In this document: piece by piece, positions 1 to 6,930 of the stretch
How positions within the stretch are numbered: position 1 is the stretch's first letter
How the letters are laid out: each line of letters begins with the position of its first letter
IMG/VR virus record: IMGVR_UViG_3300006928_005164
Coordinates: 1 to 20,492 of that record
Source: a virus
Length of the DNA stretch: 20,492 nt
Reading direction: 5' to 3' (one strand)
Made by a program: the position numbers and the translations under genes
Notes under the pieces: generated by a model
Told to the model about the DNA's origin: nothing
The model's database searches: none
The model's input: the letters and a program-made list of their open reading frames with translations, nothing else

Positions 1-156
1 CGATGTCGTGCCGGGGAACCCAGCTGCCGCGTCGATAAATGCGTCCAGCACCTCCGTTGCATCGAAAGAGGTACACGCAGCAATCAGCTGCACCCCAAGC
101 CCGGCCAGCAACGGGTCCGCTTGTGCGCCACCGGCGCCGTTAACCAGAATAGTCAT
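1..156 (-). CDS. hypothetical phage protein, 3' end beyond window
   Basis: This reading frame opens with ATG at 156 and stays open for 52 codons to the window edge, so the C-terminus is missing. The start overlaps the stop of the upstream gene in a TAATG junction, the same coupling used throughout this operon, which is the main reason to accept it. The visible N-terminus (MTILVNGAGGAQADPLLAGL and onward) is Ala/Gly/Asp-rich, with no signal peptide or membrane segment. I do not recognise the family. Its place at the distal end of the tail-fibre cluster suggests a tail-associated or accessory protein, but that is context only. Confidence 0.55.
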   Translation of the reverse strand, partial: MTILVNGAGGAQADPLLAGLGVQLIAACTSFDATEVLDAFIDAAAGFPGTTS

Positions 157-371
157 TATTGGTCACCCCGCTGTTTTTTAATCCACTGTCCATCGCGCTC
201 AACATGCCCGGCCATAAACTGCGCCTGCGCTTCACCCAGGGCAACGGCAAACGGTTTTTTACTGGCCTCTGCTGCGGCCAGAATCGTCTCAATTTGGCCC
301 AGCGACAAGCGGCTGTGCCGTAGTTTTCGCAGGCGCTCTGGCACCTGGTTGATGCTCGCAAATCTGGCCAT
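156..371 (-). CDS. small conserved-looking phage protein, 71 aa
   Basis: A 71-aa ORF starting at ATG 371, with a good Shine-Dalgarno AAGGAG about 8 nt upstream, which decides the start. The protein is basic at its N-terminus (MARFASINQVPERLRKLRHS), then has a helical Leu/Ala-rich middle and ends with a Phe-x3-His-x5-Gly-x-Trp region (FMAGHVERDGQWI). Small phage proteins with a 'VPER...F...H...dG.W' layout are, from memory, common near the tail genes of marine P2-like phages, but no function is established. Its 5' end overlaps the zinc-ribbon ORF by 83 nt in another frame. Its stop overlaps the next start by one base. Confidence 0.6.
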   Translation of the reverse strand: MARFASINQVPERLRKLRHSRLSLGQIETILAAAEASKKPFAVALGEAQAQFMAGHVERDGQWIKKQRGDQ

Positions 372-513
372 CTTTCTGTTGCTCCTTTGCTATCAGCTTA
401 CGCCGAATGTTGGCCGAACAGCTGGGGCACACTGGCTGCAGTGGCCGCCCCCTGTCCGGGTTAAATGAAAACGTTTTTGGGCAGTACAGGCACCTCGACT
501 GATCCATGCTCAT
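289..513 (-). CDS. putative zinc-ribbon phage protein, 74 aa
   Basis: The start at ATG 513 overlaps the upstream TGA stop in an ATGA junction, indicating translational coupling. The N-terminal half carries CLYC, 17 residues, then CPSC: two CxxC knuckles as in a small zinc ribbon (about residues 8-32). A basic stretch follows (RRKLIAKEQQK). The last 28 residues are low-complexity (Ala/Pro/Gln) and lie in the region that overlaps the 71-aa gene out of frame, so the C-terminus may be under little selection. Function unknown; a structural zinc knuckle or nucleic-acid contact is possible. The CxxC pair supports a real gene, but the long out-of-frame overlap lowers confidence. Confidence 0.5.
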   Translation of the reverse strand: MSMDQSRCLYCPKTFSFNPDRGRPLQPVCPSCSANIRRKLIAKEQQKDGQICEHQPGARAPAKTTAQPLVAGPN

Positions 514-824
514 GCCCAAAAGTCTGGTGCGTTGCGCTGTTTCGCCTCCAGCTCCCATTGCGAAAACGCCAGGTCGCTGATCTGGTCTTTTGCACCCACC
601 TGAAAAACATACGTGCCGTGCCTAGGCAGGTCGCCTGCGCGCACCAGGTAGCTCAGCGTCCCGCCCGGTACCACACCGGCAAACTCTTCGGGCGGAAAGT
701 CATAGCGCACCAGCGTGCCGCCAGGCTGACGAATCACCATGCGCACATGGGTCATTGAGGACAAATCCACCTCGCTGGCAAAATCGATACTAAAGCCGTA
801 ATCACCGGCAAACACATGGTCCAT
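510..824 (-). CDS. putative tail/baseplate accessory protein, Ig-like fold (BppU-N-like)
   Basis: A 104-aa protein. I chose ATG 824 because GAGG lies a few bases upstream; a GTG at 830 overlapping the previous stop (GTGA) is the alternative and adds two residues. The sequence alternates short beta-like stretches with turns: DYGFSIDFASEVDLSSMTHV, then MVIRQPGGTLVRYDF, then YLVRAGDLPRHGTYVFQVGA. This resembles the N-terminal Ig-like domain of phage upper baseplate proteins (BppU type), where a 'D.l..at.v.f.i..P.G' strand is followed by a 'G.Y.v.v' strand. The likeness is judged by eye only. It is coupled at both ends to neighbours in the tail-tip cluster, which fits a structural accessory role. 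No catalytic motif is visible. Confidence 0.55.
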   Translation of the reverse strand: MDHVFAGDYGFSIDFASEVDLSSMTHVRMVIRQPGGTLVRYDFPPEEFAGVVPGGTLSYLVRAGDLPRHGTYVFQVGAKDQISDLAFSQWELEAKQRNAPDFWA

Positions 825-826
825 AA

Positions 827-1336
827 TCACCTCACTGCAGCGGATAGCGTTGGATTGAATAGCGGCCTGGCAATTTTTGCGGGCTGCACATTTCTCGCGG
901 CCATCTGCCCGGCAGAAAAACCGGCCCTGGCCAGCCCCGCACCCGTGTCGATCTGATATTTAAGGCCCTGACCAGCGCGTATTTCCAGGCCAATCTGCAA
1001 AACCTGCTCATCACCCGCCGGGGTCTCGACGCTGCTCAAAATCGAGTAGTTGCCGACGATGTCGCAGCAGCGGCCGCGCAACTGGTAGTCGCCGTCTGGC
1101 AGTGAGTCCATGTCCACCTGGCCGCGAAAAACGTCGTGGGGGATCTCAGGTGTAGCCGCGACCACTTCGGTCATCAGCACCGGGTAGTCTGTGCCGGTGT
1201 CGACGTGGTGCAGCGTCACCTGGCCGTCATTGCCGTAAAAATCCTCGAGGTAGCCGCTGTCGAGGATGCCCAGCTGCTCATTGGATTGCAGTGTGATCCA
1301 CAGGGTTGAAAACTGGCCGCGATAGATCGTGCTCAT
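827..1336 (-). CDS. putative tail-associated beta-sandwich protein
   Basis: A 169-aa ORF starting at ATG 1336, overlapping the preceding stop (ATGA). The first two thirds look beta-rich, with a segment SLPDGDYQLRGRCCDIVGNY. That resembles an Ig/FN3-like strand pair (LPdG.Y.lrGr..D..GN), a pattern seen in phage tail-fibre and baseplate adaptors. The last 40 residues are Ala/Gly-rich and helical, possibly an oligomerisation or docking tail. A vicinal Cys-Cys in the likeness region is unusual. No enzyme motif is seen. Together with the following 104-aa protein it may form a small Ig-like adaptor pair near the receptor-binding protein. Family not recognised. Confidence 0.6.
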   Translation of the reverse strand: MSTIYRGQFSTLWITLQSNEQLGILDSGYLEDFYGNDGQVTLHHVDTGTDYPVLMTEVVAATPEIPHDVFRGQVDMDSLPDGDYQLRGRCCDIVGNYSILSSVETPAGDEQVLQIGLEIRAGQGLKYQIDTGAGLARAGFSAGQMAARNVQPAKIARPLFNPTLSAAVR

Positions 1337-2562
1337 ACGCCCGCTGCTCCGAGTAGTAAATCCGGGCCGGTGGCAGGAGCTCCCCCGGAGGAGTAGGCAA
1401 AAGCCCAGCCGAGTATCGGATTAGATGGGTTGGTCGTTAATGGAAAATCCCACCCGTCTGCATCGAATGAGTGTCCCGACGCCACAACCGCGTCGGTGCC
1501 ATCGTTCTCCAGCAGTCGAAACTGGCCAGCCGTCAGGGATTTACAAACCGTAGTGGCGGCCCCGTCATGATCGCTAAAGCTGTTGCTGTAGACTGCCGCA
1601 TCGTCAAAGGACGTGATTGAGAAGGATGCGCCGTTCCCCCCTGTGTCCAGGGTGTTATATGCAGACGGGCCAACAATATGAGCCATCACCCCGAACTCAG
1701 GCTCAAAACCTACACCGGCTTGTGAGTAGTCACCTGTCGTGGGGATTTGCGAGTCAACCAGTGCCAGCTCGACACCGGGCGCGAACTTCAGGGCCAGCCC
1801 TATCATCTGTGTGCCGGTTGAACCACTGTTGGTGAAACTAAACCCGGCGCTATCAATGTCAGATATTGTTAGCCGCCATCGGGTTGAGCCGATCAGTGTC
1901 GCAATCAACGCCTCTGAATCGCTGGCGCGGGTGTTTTGGTCACCACTTGACGATCCACTATCGGCACACCATGCGATAGATTTCTGCGTTGGTGTGGTGG
2001 GGTTGTCATTGATGACGCAGCCGAACCCAAGGGGGGCGTTGGCATACCCTGCAAAGCTGCTGATATAGTTCTGAGCGAGGAACATCGCATCAAGCTCAAA
2101 ACCCATACTGGTAAATTCTTGCTGTGAGGTGGTCGAGCCCAAGTCCTGATGAAAGACCTTTGCATCCGTAACATCCGCATCAGTAAAGAAGTGCACCGTG
2201 ACGAGGTTGCCGTCAGGGAACCCAGAATGGCTCAGCCTAACACCGTCCGTGATCCACTCAACAAACGCAGCAGACCCTACGCCATCGACATATATAGGCG
2301 CACCGTCGCTTCCATTCCTGTGCGTGCTGGTAGATGCCTGACCATCCAAACAATAGATAGCGATTGATCTATGGTTTGTGCCGTCAGTAAAACCTATGGT
2401 TGCTCTGACATCTGCAGCGATTGCCCCGAGGGTGTCTGCAGCAGACACAATAAACATGGCAGCCTTAATAGTTCCAGCAGCACCAAGCCCGGCAATCGTT
2501 ATGTCTTGATTACCAGGTGATGTGCTCAATGCTGCCTGTGTATGCTTAATCGCATCAGCCAT
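1333..2562 (-). CDS. putative tail protein / receptor-binding candidate, 409 aa
   Basis: ATG 2562 lies one base after the previous stop. The 409-aa product is rich in Ser, Thr, Gly, Asp and aromatic residues, with alternating hydrophobics typical of beta-structured virion surface proteins. It has no signal peptide, membrane segment or coiled coil. Patterns such as GVGFEPEFGVMAHIVGP and GFELDAMFLAQN look like two similar beta segments ('GFEpe..m'), suggesting an internal duplication of a lectin-like or jelly-roll domain at roughly residues 150 and 285. Base composition is lower in GC (about 50% on sampled lines, one line 40%) than flanking genes at 60-63%. That fits horizontal exchange of a host-range determinant. 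Function is inferred from position among tail genes. Confidence 0.6.
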   Translation of the reverse strand: MADAIKHTQAALSTSPGNQDITIAGLGAAGTIKAAMFIVSAADTLGAIAADVRATIGFTDGTNHRSIAIYCLDGQASTSTHRNGSDGAPIYVDGVGSAAFVEWITDGVRLSHSGFPDGNLVTVHFFTDADVTDAKVFHQDLGSTTSQQEFTSMGFELDAMFLAQNYISSFAGYANAPLGFGCVINDNPTTPTQKSIAWCADSGSSSGDQNTRASDSEALIATLIGSTRWRLTISDIDSAGFSFTNSGSTGTQMIGLALKFAPGVELALVDSQIPTTGDYSQAGVGFEPEFGVMAHIVGPSAYNTLDTGGNGASFSITSFDDAAVYSNSFSDHDGAATTVCKSLTAGQFRLLENDGTDAVVASGHSFDADGWDFPLTTNPSNPILGWAFAYSSGGAPATGPDLLLGAAGV

Positions 2563-2563
2563 A

Positions 2564-2887
2564 TCAGCCAGCCGCCAGCGCTAACTCTGCATCAATCCGA
2601 TCCCAGAACGCCTGCTCACTGCGATACACGTCTGGCAGTATGCCCAGCTCGGCCAGCGCCAGAAAATCAAATATGATCACACTGAGCGCGGCCTTGTCTG
2701 GGTGAGAGCTGAGCTTTGTCAGGAATGTACCGAGATCGGCTTGCTGTGCTGCATCGAGACCGAATGTGCTAATCACGTCGCCGGGGCTTAGTTGCCCTCT
2801 TGATATCTCACCAGACATTCCCCTGATCGCGTGGATGGGGATTTTGTTGCCGCCGATGCCTACAATCCGCTCAAATAATGTCGCCAT
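2564..2887 (-). CDS. hypothetical protein in tail-fibre cluster, 107 aa
   Basis: ATG 2887 overlaps the upstream TGA (TGATG), so I prefer it over the GTG one codon earlier. The protein opens with a small hydrophobic segment, then a turn region (GQLSPGDVISTFGLDAAQQ). A mostly helical C-terminal half follows (FDFLALAELGILPDVYRSEQ...). No cysteines or metal motif are present. I do not recognise the family. Adjacent, coupled placement next to the 409-aa protein suggests the two may work together, for example as a fibre accessory or chaperone, but the sequence does not prove it. GC content appears intermediate. Confidence 0.55.
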   Translation of the reverse strand: MATLFERIVGIGGNKIPIHAIRGMSGEISRGQLSPGDVISTFGLDAAQQADLGTFLTKLSSHPDKAALSVIIFDFLALAELGILPDVYRSEQAFWDRIDAELALAAG

Positions 2888-3183
2888 CACTCATACCCTC
2901 TTGATCTAACCTTAACGTTGTACGACTTCTCGCGCCCATGGCGCATGGCCACGGCGTTGTGGAACCCCATCTGCGCCAGGCAGCCGCGGAGTTCTTTGCC
3001 CAGGGCGAGGTCGCTGACTTTCTCGGCGCCCAGCATGACGGCGGTGCGGCCAAAATACCGGCGCCGGATCACGACGAGGCTCACGTCCCAGGGGTGGCCA
3101 TAGGTGCCCTGGTGTATGTGCCGCAGCAGCCAGGCCCGGCGGCCGGTGAGCGGGTTTTTACACAGCGGCTCAGCGTGGAACAT
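2887..3183 (-). CDS. hypothetical basic phage protein, 98 aa
   Basis: I place the start at ATG 3183, just after the upstream TAA; a GTG at 3198 would add five residues and overlap the upstream gene by 13 nt. The protein is strongly basic and carries aromatic and His residues (RHIHQGTYGHPWDVS, then VVIRRRYFGRTAVMLGAEKV). A helix-like ELRGCLAQMGFHNAVAMRHGR segment follows, then a final YNVKVRSRGYE. The layout (two strands, a helix with 'L..mGf..a...RhG+', a last strand) could be a small alpha/beta domain. No catalytic signature is certain and no family is recognised. Its place between a DUF4376-like protein and the receptor-binding candidate suggests a tail or fibre role. Confidence 0.5.
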   Translation of the reverse strand: MFHAEPLCKNPLTGRRAWLLRHIHQGTYGHPWDVSLVVIRRRYFGRTAVMLGAEKVSDLALGKELRGCLAQMGFHNAVAMRHGREKSYNVKVRSRGYE

Positions 3184-3185
3184 GG

Positions 3186-3710
3186 TTATGCGGGCCACCC
3201 GGTGGTGATGTCGATGGCATCCAGTTCGGTCTGGTCGGCAGCGGCCTCGATGCTGGCCACGATCGCGTCCATGGCGTCAAAGATGTCGGACATTCTGGCC
3301 GCACCGTCCTCGCAAACTTGCTGTAGCTGGGCAGCGGTGTGCATCCGCCGCGACCATACGCCACCGCTATCGGCGCACAAAAACGTGCGGTCCAGCCCGG
3401 TTTGTGCGGCACCGATGATGTTGAGCTGATAATCCCGGTTGCTGGGGTAGGTGTGCGTCGTGCCCAGCGCATCGCTGGTGTAGCCCGCAGTGATGTGCTG
3501 CTCTGCCAGGGCGCGAGTCTCAGCCACCAGCGCCGTTTTTTTCTCGGCCAGGGTGGGCGGTGGTGCCGGGTCGCTATAGGTGCCGTCGCCATTATCCAGC
3601 CAGCCAATACCCACGCCAGGCTCAGCGAGCACCCAGCCGTCCGGTAGTACGTCAAATACCGCGATATTGGCAACCAGGCCATCAACAATCTGCATGCCTC
3701 GAACGCTCAT
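3186..3710 (-). CDS. DUF4376-like tail fibre-associated protein
   Basis: A 174-aa ORF whose ATG overlaps the fibre-gene stop by one base (TAATG). Residues 1-50 look like a short beta-rich lead ending in a WLDNGDGTYSDPAPPPTL linker. The rest matches the layout of DUF4376 domains: a helix (AEKKTALVAETRALAEQ), then 'YPSNRDYQLNIIGA', a tryptophan turn (GGVWSRRMHTAAQLQQV) and a closing helix. DUF4376 domains sit at the ends of tail fibre or fibre-assembly proteins in many phages. The gene follows a DUF3751 fibre directly, so it is probably a fibre assembly factor or tip component. Assignment is from pattern memory, without a profile search. Confidence 0.65.
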   Translation of the reverse strand: MSVRGMQIVDGLVANIAVFDVLPDGWVLAEPGVGIGWLDNGDGTYSDPAPPPTLAEKKTALVAETRALAEQHITAGYTSDALGTTHTYPSNRDYQLNIIGAAQTGLDRTFLCADSGGVWSRRMHTAAQLQQVCEDGAARMSDIFDAMDAIVASIEAAADQTELDAIDITTGWPA

Positions 3711-5206
3711 TAGAAAAACTCCTCAATAATCACAAAGCCGTCGCCGCCGTCCCCTCCAGCGTAATTTGTAGCGACATCGTCAGTGGCCACGCCGCCGCCA
3801 CCCTCGCCGTAGCGAGTTGCGTTGTTCCCGGCCCCCTCAATCGAAGTTGGCAACCCGGCCCCGATCACGGGGCAGTGGCCGCTGAGCCCTGTAGCGACAA
3901 ACTCTGCACTAATCACCCGCCCGGATGCCCCCGGTGTGCCGGAGCCGTTAAGGTCGCCGCCCAAACTGCTGCCGGGGGCGCCCTGCCCCGGCAATCCACT
4001 GCCGGCAGTGCCAGTATTTCCCGGCCCTCCACCGCCCCCGTTCGCCACCACATTTATCAACGCCCCCAAAACGGAGGTGTTGCCCCCCGCAGATCCGGCA
4101 TTGTTTCCTGCCGCGCCGCCAGGGCCGCCAGCGCCTATCGTTATGTTGTAGGTGGCCTCGATTCGGCTCGTTGTTTTGATCGCAAAGCCGCCACCGCCGC
4201 CGTGTGATGAATTCGCCGCGGTGCCTGCCCCCTGACCATCCACACCACCACCACCACCGCCCGCGCCGATGGCGGTAAAGCGTATTGCTTTAGTGTCTGG
4301 TTGCGGCACCCATGCCGCATCCGAGACGGTCACATACGTGGTTTTGATTCGGCCAAGCCGGTCCAGCTCCAGCCAGCCGTTGGCAGCGTCATAGCGCAGG
4401 CGGGTGCGCCCACGGATTTCCCCGGCTGCCGGTGTGCCACCACCTTTCAGTTTGATATTTTTTGCGCCAAGCCCCGCCACGTTGACGGTGGATGCCCCGG
4501 TGTTGGCGTTCGCGGCGATAAATTCGTACACCGCACCGTCGAGGTAGGCTCTCGGCCCTTTGCGGCTGGACGACGGGGTCAGCACATACGCATTGGCTGC
4601 GCCGCTGTCGGTATATGCTGTCGCGTTGCTGGCCGCGTTGCCGACATAGTCCGCCACCACCTTCACTGGCGGCACCAGTGTTTCGCTGCTTTCGGCATCC
4701 TGTTCGGTAAGTGTGGCCAGCTCAATCAAACCGGCGGCCAATTCGGTGGCATAGTCAAACTGCCACTGCCAGCTGGAGGCCTCCACGGTCACATTCGTGA
4801 TCGCCTGGGCGTCGGTGTAGGTAATCAAAAAGTTGCGGGTGATGGCGTTGCCCAGGTCTTGCCCGCTAGTGGCATATTTGCTGATCGGCTCGATATAGCG
4901 CACGGCGACGAGGGTGTCGTCGTCTGCCAGCAGGCCCACCCAGTTAAACGTAAAGTCGCCCACCTGGGTGCCCAGGTACAGCGAATAGACCACCTTGTCC
5001 GCACTCACATAGCCGGATTTTGTCACCGGTAGGGTGGCCACCTGGTCGCCCGGCGCGGGCAGCGCCTCCAGCGGGTCGGCGGGGTCGTTTGGATCCAGTC
5101 CCACGATGTTGGCGAGCATAAACCGGTCGATGGTTAAAACCTGTCCAGCGCCCTGTTTGGCGGCGAAAAGGTCGCGCCCTGCGTCCGTTAAAATTCCTGC
5201 GCTCAT
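3710..5206 (-). CDS. tail fibre protein: DUF3751 N-terminus, glycine-rich tip
   Basis: A 498-aa fibre, functionally like P2 gpH. The N-terminus (MSAGILTDAGRDLFAAKQG, then KVVYSLYLG..., about residues 1-150) fits the DUF3751 tail-collar fibre domain that anchors fibres to gpI/gpJ. The middle (about 150-310) has Ala/Thr-rich shaft sequence and a beta unit ending near WLELDRLG. From about residue 312 onward it is extremely glycine-rich, with runs of five or six glycines and Asn/Ser/Ala spacers, closing in GGDGGDGFVIIEEFF. That terminal signature resembles glycine-rich receptor-binding tips that pack as polyglycine-II helices (phage S16 gp38 type). The fibre probably binds a cell-surface receptor. 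An SD-like GAGG lies about 9 nt before ATG 5206. Confidence 0.8.
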   Translation of the reverse strand: MSAGILTDAGRDLFAAKQGAGQVLTIDRFMLANIVGLDPNDPADPLEALPAPGDQVATLPVTKSGYVSADKVVYSLYLGTQVGDFTFNWVGLLADDDTLVAVRYIEPISKYATSGQDLGNAITRNFLITYTDAQAITNVTVEASSWQWQFDYATELAAGLIELATLTEQDAESSETLVPPVKVVADYVGNAASNATAYTDSGAANAYVLTPSSSRKGPRAYLDGAVYEFIAANANTGASTVNVAGLGAKNIKLKGGGTPAAGEIRGRTRLRYDAANGWLELDRLGRIKTTYVTVSDAAWVPQPDTKAIRFTAIGAGGGGGGVDGQGAGTAANSSHGGGGGFAIKTTSRIEATYNITIGAGGPGGAAGNNAGSAGGNTSVLGALINVVANGGGGGPGNTGTAGSGLPGQGAPGSSLGGDLNGSGTPGASGRVISAEFVATGLSGHCPVIGAGLPTSIEGAGNNATRYGEGGGGVATDDVATNYAGGDGGDGFVIIEEFF

Positions 5207-5220
5207 TGCTGTAACCTCAT

Positions 5221-5742
5221 CTATGCGGCCTCGTCGTAGTACCAGGTGTGGTCAAACTCGTGCCCGGATATGCCGAGGCCCACCGGGGTGATAATGTCGA
5301 ACTCGTAGCGTCGGCAGGTGCGGCCGTACTTCTGCATCAGTAGTTTGAGCAGGTCACCGTTCTGGCTCAGCTGTGCGTCGCTCAGCTCCAGGATGATCAC
5401 ATCCCAGTCTTTGTCAGGCTGGCGCTCGCGCACTTCCACGTAGCCCACACCCAGTCGCTCAAAAATCCGCTTGATACCCGCCACGCTCCCGGCATCCACG
5501 GCGTTAATAAACGCATGCTTTACACGCAGCCGGTAAAGGCTCTCCGGCTCACCGGCAAAGCGCTGGATATTGCGACCCCAGGCCAGCAGGTTGAGCAGCC
5601 CCAGGGTGCAGGTATCCGGGTCGATCTGAGCCAGTGGCATCTGTACCCAGGTTTCAACCTGCAGCCACCAGGTGTGCAGAAACTCCGCCAGCTGCCGGGC
5701 TTTGCCACGGTTCAGCCAAATGGGCAGTTTGAGATCACGCAT
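5221..5742 (-). CDS. I: P2 gpI-like baseplate/tail protein
   Basis: A 173-aa protein directly after gpJ, with its start overlapping the gpJ stop by 8 nt. In P2-like phages gpI is a baseplate wedge component that links gpJ to the fibre network. The sequence shows 'LLNLLAWGRNIQRFAGEPES' and 'LRVKHAFINAVDAGSVAGIK', close to the gpI pattern in which an 'LPwLAw...' helix is followed by 'yrRr.l..a...hr..Gt..ai...' and then a beta C-terminal domain. The C-terminal residues (HEFDHTWYYDEAA) are typical of the family's variable end. The order J-I-fibre is the same as in P2, which strengthens the call. Confidence 0.78.
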   Translation of the reverse strand: MRDLKLPIWLNRGKARQLAEFLHTWWLQVETWVQMPLAQIDPDTCTLGLLNLLAWGRNIQRFAGEPESLYRLRVKHAFINAVDAGSVAGIKRIFERLGVGYVEVRERQPDKDWDVIILELSDAQLSQNGDLLKLLMQKYGRTCRRYEFDIITPVGLGISGHEFDHTWYYDEAA

Positions 5743-6901
5743 GCTCGGCCACCGTCAGCAGATCCAGCCGGGGGATATCCATGGTGCTGTCGATATAGCC
5801 CGGGCTGAACACCAGGTTTTTGATTTCTGGTAGCAGGCCGTGGATCTCATCGCCCAGCAGGGAAAAGCTGAATACATCCCAGGGCTGCGTTTTTGTCACC
5901 GAGTAGCTGGTGTTCTCGCGGAACGCGCAGCGGATAATGTTTTCCACATCCGTCAACAGCGCCGCTTTGTCGGCGGTGGAGAGGTTCGGCAAAAACCACA
6001 CGGTGCAGGTCAGGCTGTGGAGCGTTTCCGGCATGGCAAACACCTGCAGGTCGTCGCCGTGGCCGTGGTTTTCGTTGTCGGTGATCTCGCTCTGGATGCT
6101 GGCAATAAACGCGCCGTCCGGGTTGCCAGTTTCGAGCATCACAAACGCGTTGGCCGTGCCGGGTCCACGCGGCGCGTCGTGCTCAAAATACACGTTATCC
6201 GTGGTTACACCGGGGAACGCAGCAATGATGGCGGTATAAACCGCATCGGTGTGCCACTGGTTGATGGCGCTGTACTGGTTGCGCACCCGCTCGCGCAGCT
6301 CGTCGTCGGTTTCCTCGTCCGCTCCCGGCGTTGTCAGCCAGTCGGCCAGGTTGGTGACGGTCACCCCATCGATGTCCTCGACCAGGGTTGTGTAGTAGTT
6401 CGCGCCCAGGTTGTGGGCGGTGCCCGCCTCCAGCGCTTCGCAGGGGATAAGCAGCACCGCATCCCCGTCGGCGAGGGTTGCCTGGGCGAGGGTCCGGACG
6501 CTGTAGTTAACCCCGTTGATCGCTACAGACCGCACCTCCGTGCCGGCCGGAATCACCAGCTCGCCGGTGGTGTCCGAGCGGGTGAACTGGATATTGCCCA
6601 CCGCCGCGACCGCCGCTTTGCGGGTCAGGTTCACGGCCCATGCGTGCATGTCCAGGTAGGCGGTGGTGGATGTTTTGACAAACGCCTGCGGCAGCACGCC
6701 TGTCACAATAAAATCTACCAGCCACTGCACCGCGCTGGTCGCAGCAGCGCTCACAAACCGCCAGAAGGGGCCGAATGCGCTGTCGTTGGTGATGGTCAGC
6801 CCTTCCTGGTCGCGCAGCGACTCGAACTCCGCTTTGATTTCGGCTTCGGTGGTCGGTATGCCAGTGTCTTTGGCCAGCTGTCTAAAATCGTCTTGGCTCA
6901 T
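5735..6901 (-). CDS. J: baseplate assembly protein J
   Basis: A 388-aa protein of the Baseplate_J family, the wedge protein at the baseplate edge that carries the fibres. Landmarks are an N-terminal region with aromatic and hydrophobic helices (FWRFVSAAATSAVQWLVDF), an 'AWAVNLTRKAA' segment near residue 88 and an 'IPAGTEVRS' strand near 117-125. A 'GADEETDDELRERVRNQY' helix follows near 190-207, matching the usual 'GtD.Esde.lr.Rv' signature. A C-terminal domain carries a proline-rich turn before the end. Length is somewhat above the roughly 300 aa of P2 gpJ, as in other marine P2-like phages. It lies 29 nt after the DUF2590-like gene and overlaps gpI. Confidence 0.9.
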   Translation of the reverse strand: MSQDDFRQLAKDTGIPTTEAEIKAEFESLRDQEGLTITNDSAFGPFWRFVSAAATSAVQWLVDFIVTGVLPQAFVKTSTTAYLDMHAWAVNLTRKAAVAAVGNIQFTRSDTTGELVIPAGTEVRSVAINGVNYSVRTLAQATLADGDAVLLIPCEALEAGTAHNLGANYYTTLVEDIDGVTVTNLADWLTTPGADEETDDELRERVRNQYSAINQWHTDAVYTAIIAAFPGVTTDNVYFEHDAPRGPGTANAFVMLETGNPDGAFIASIQSEITDNENHGHGDDLQVFAMPETLHSLTCTVWFLPNLSTADKAALLTDVENIIRCAFRENTSYSVTKTQPWDVFSFSLLGDEIHGLLPEIKNLVFSPGYIDSTMDIPRLDLLTVAEHA

Positions 6902-6930
6902 GGGCTCCTACTCTGCGCCAGGGTGCAGCG

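Noticed and set aside
4246-4262. ACC/CCA triplet tract in the tail fibre as a phase-variation repeat
   Set aside because: It is in triplets and short, so it cannot switch the frame; it simply encodes the Gly run.
4301-5032. Long plus-strand open frame (243 aa) opposite the tail fibre gene
   Set aside because: It is a GC-rich antisense shadow of a well-supported fibre gene, with Arg/His/Gly-rich non-protein-like composition and no ribosome site.
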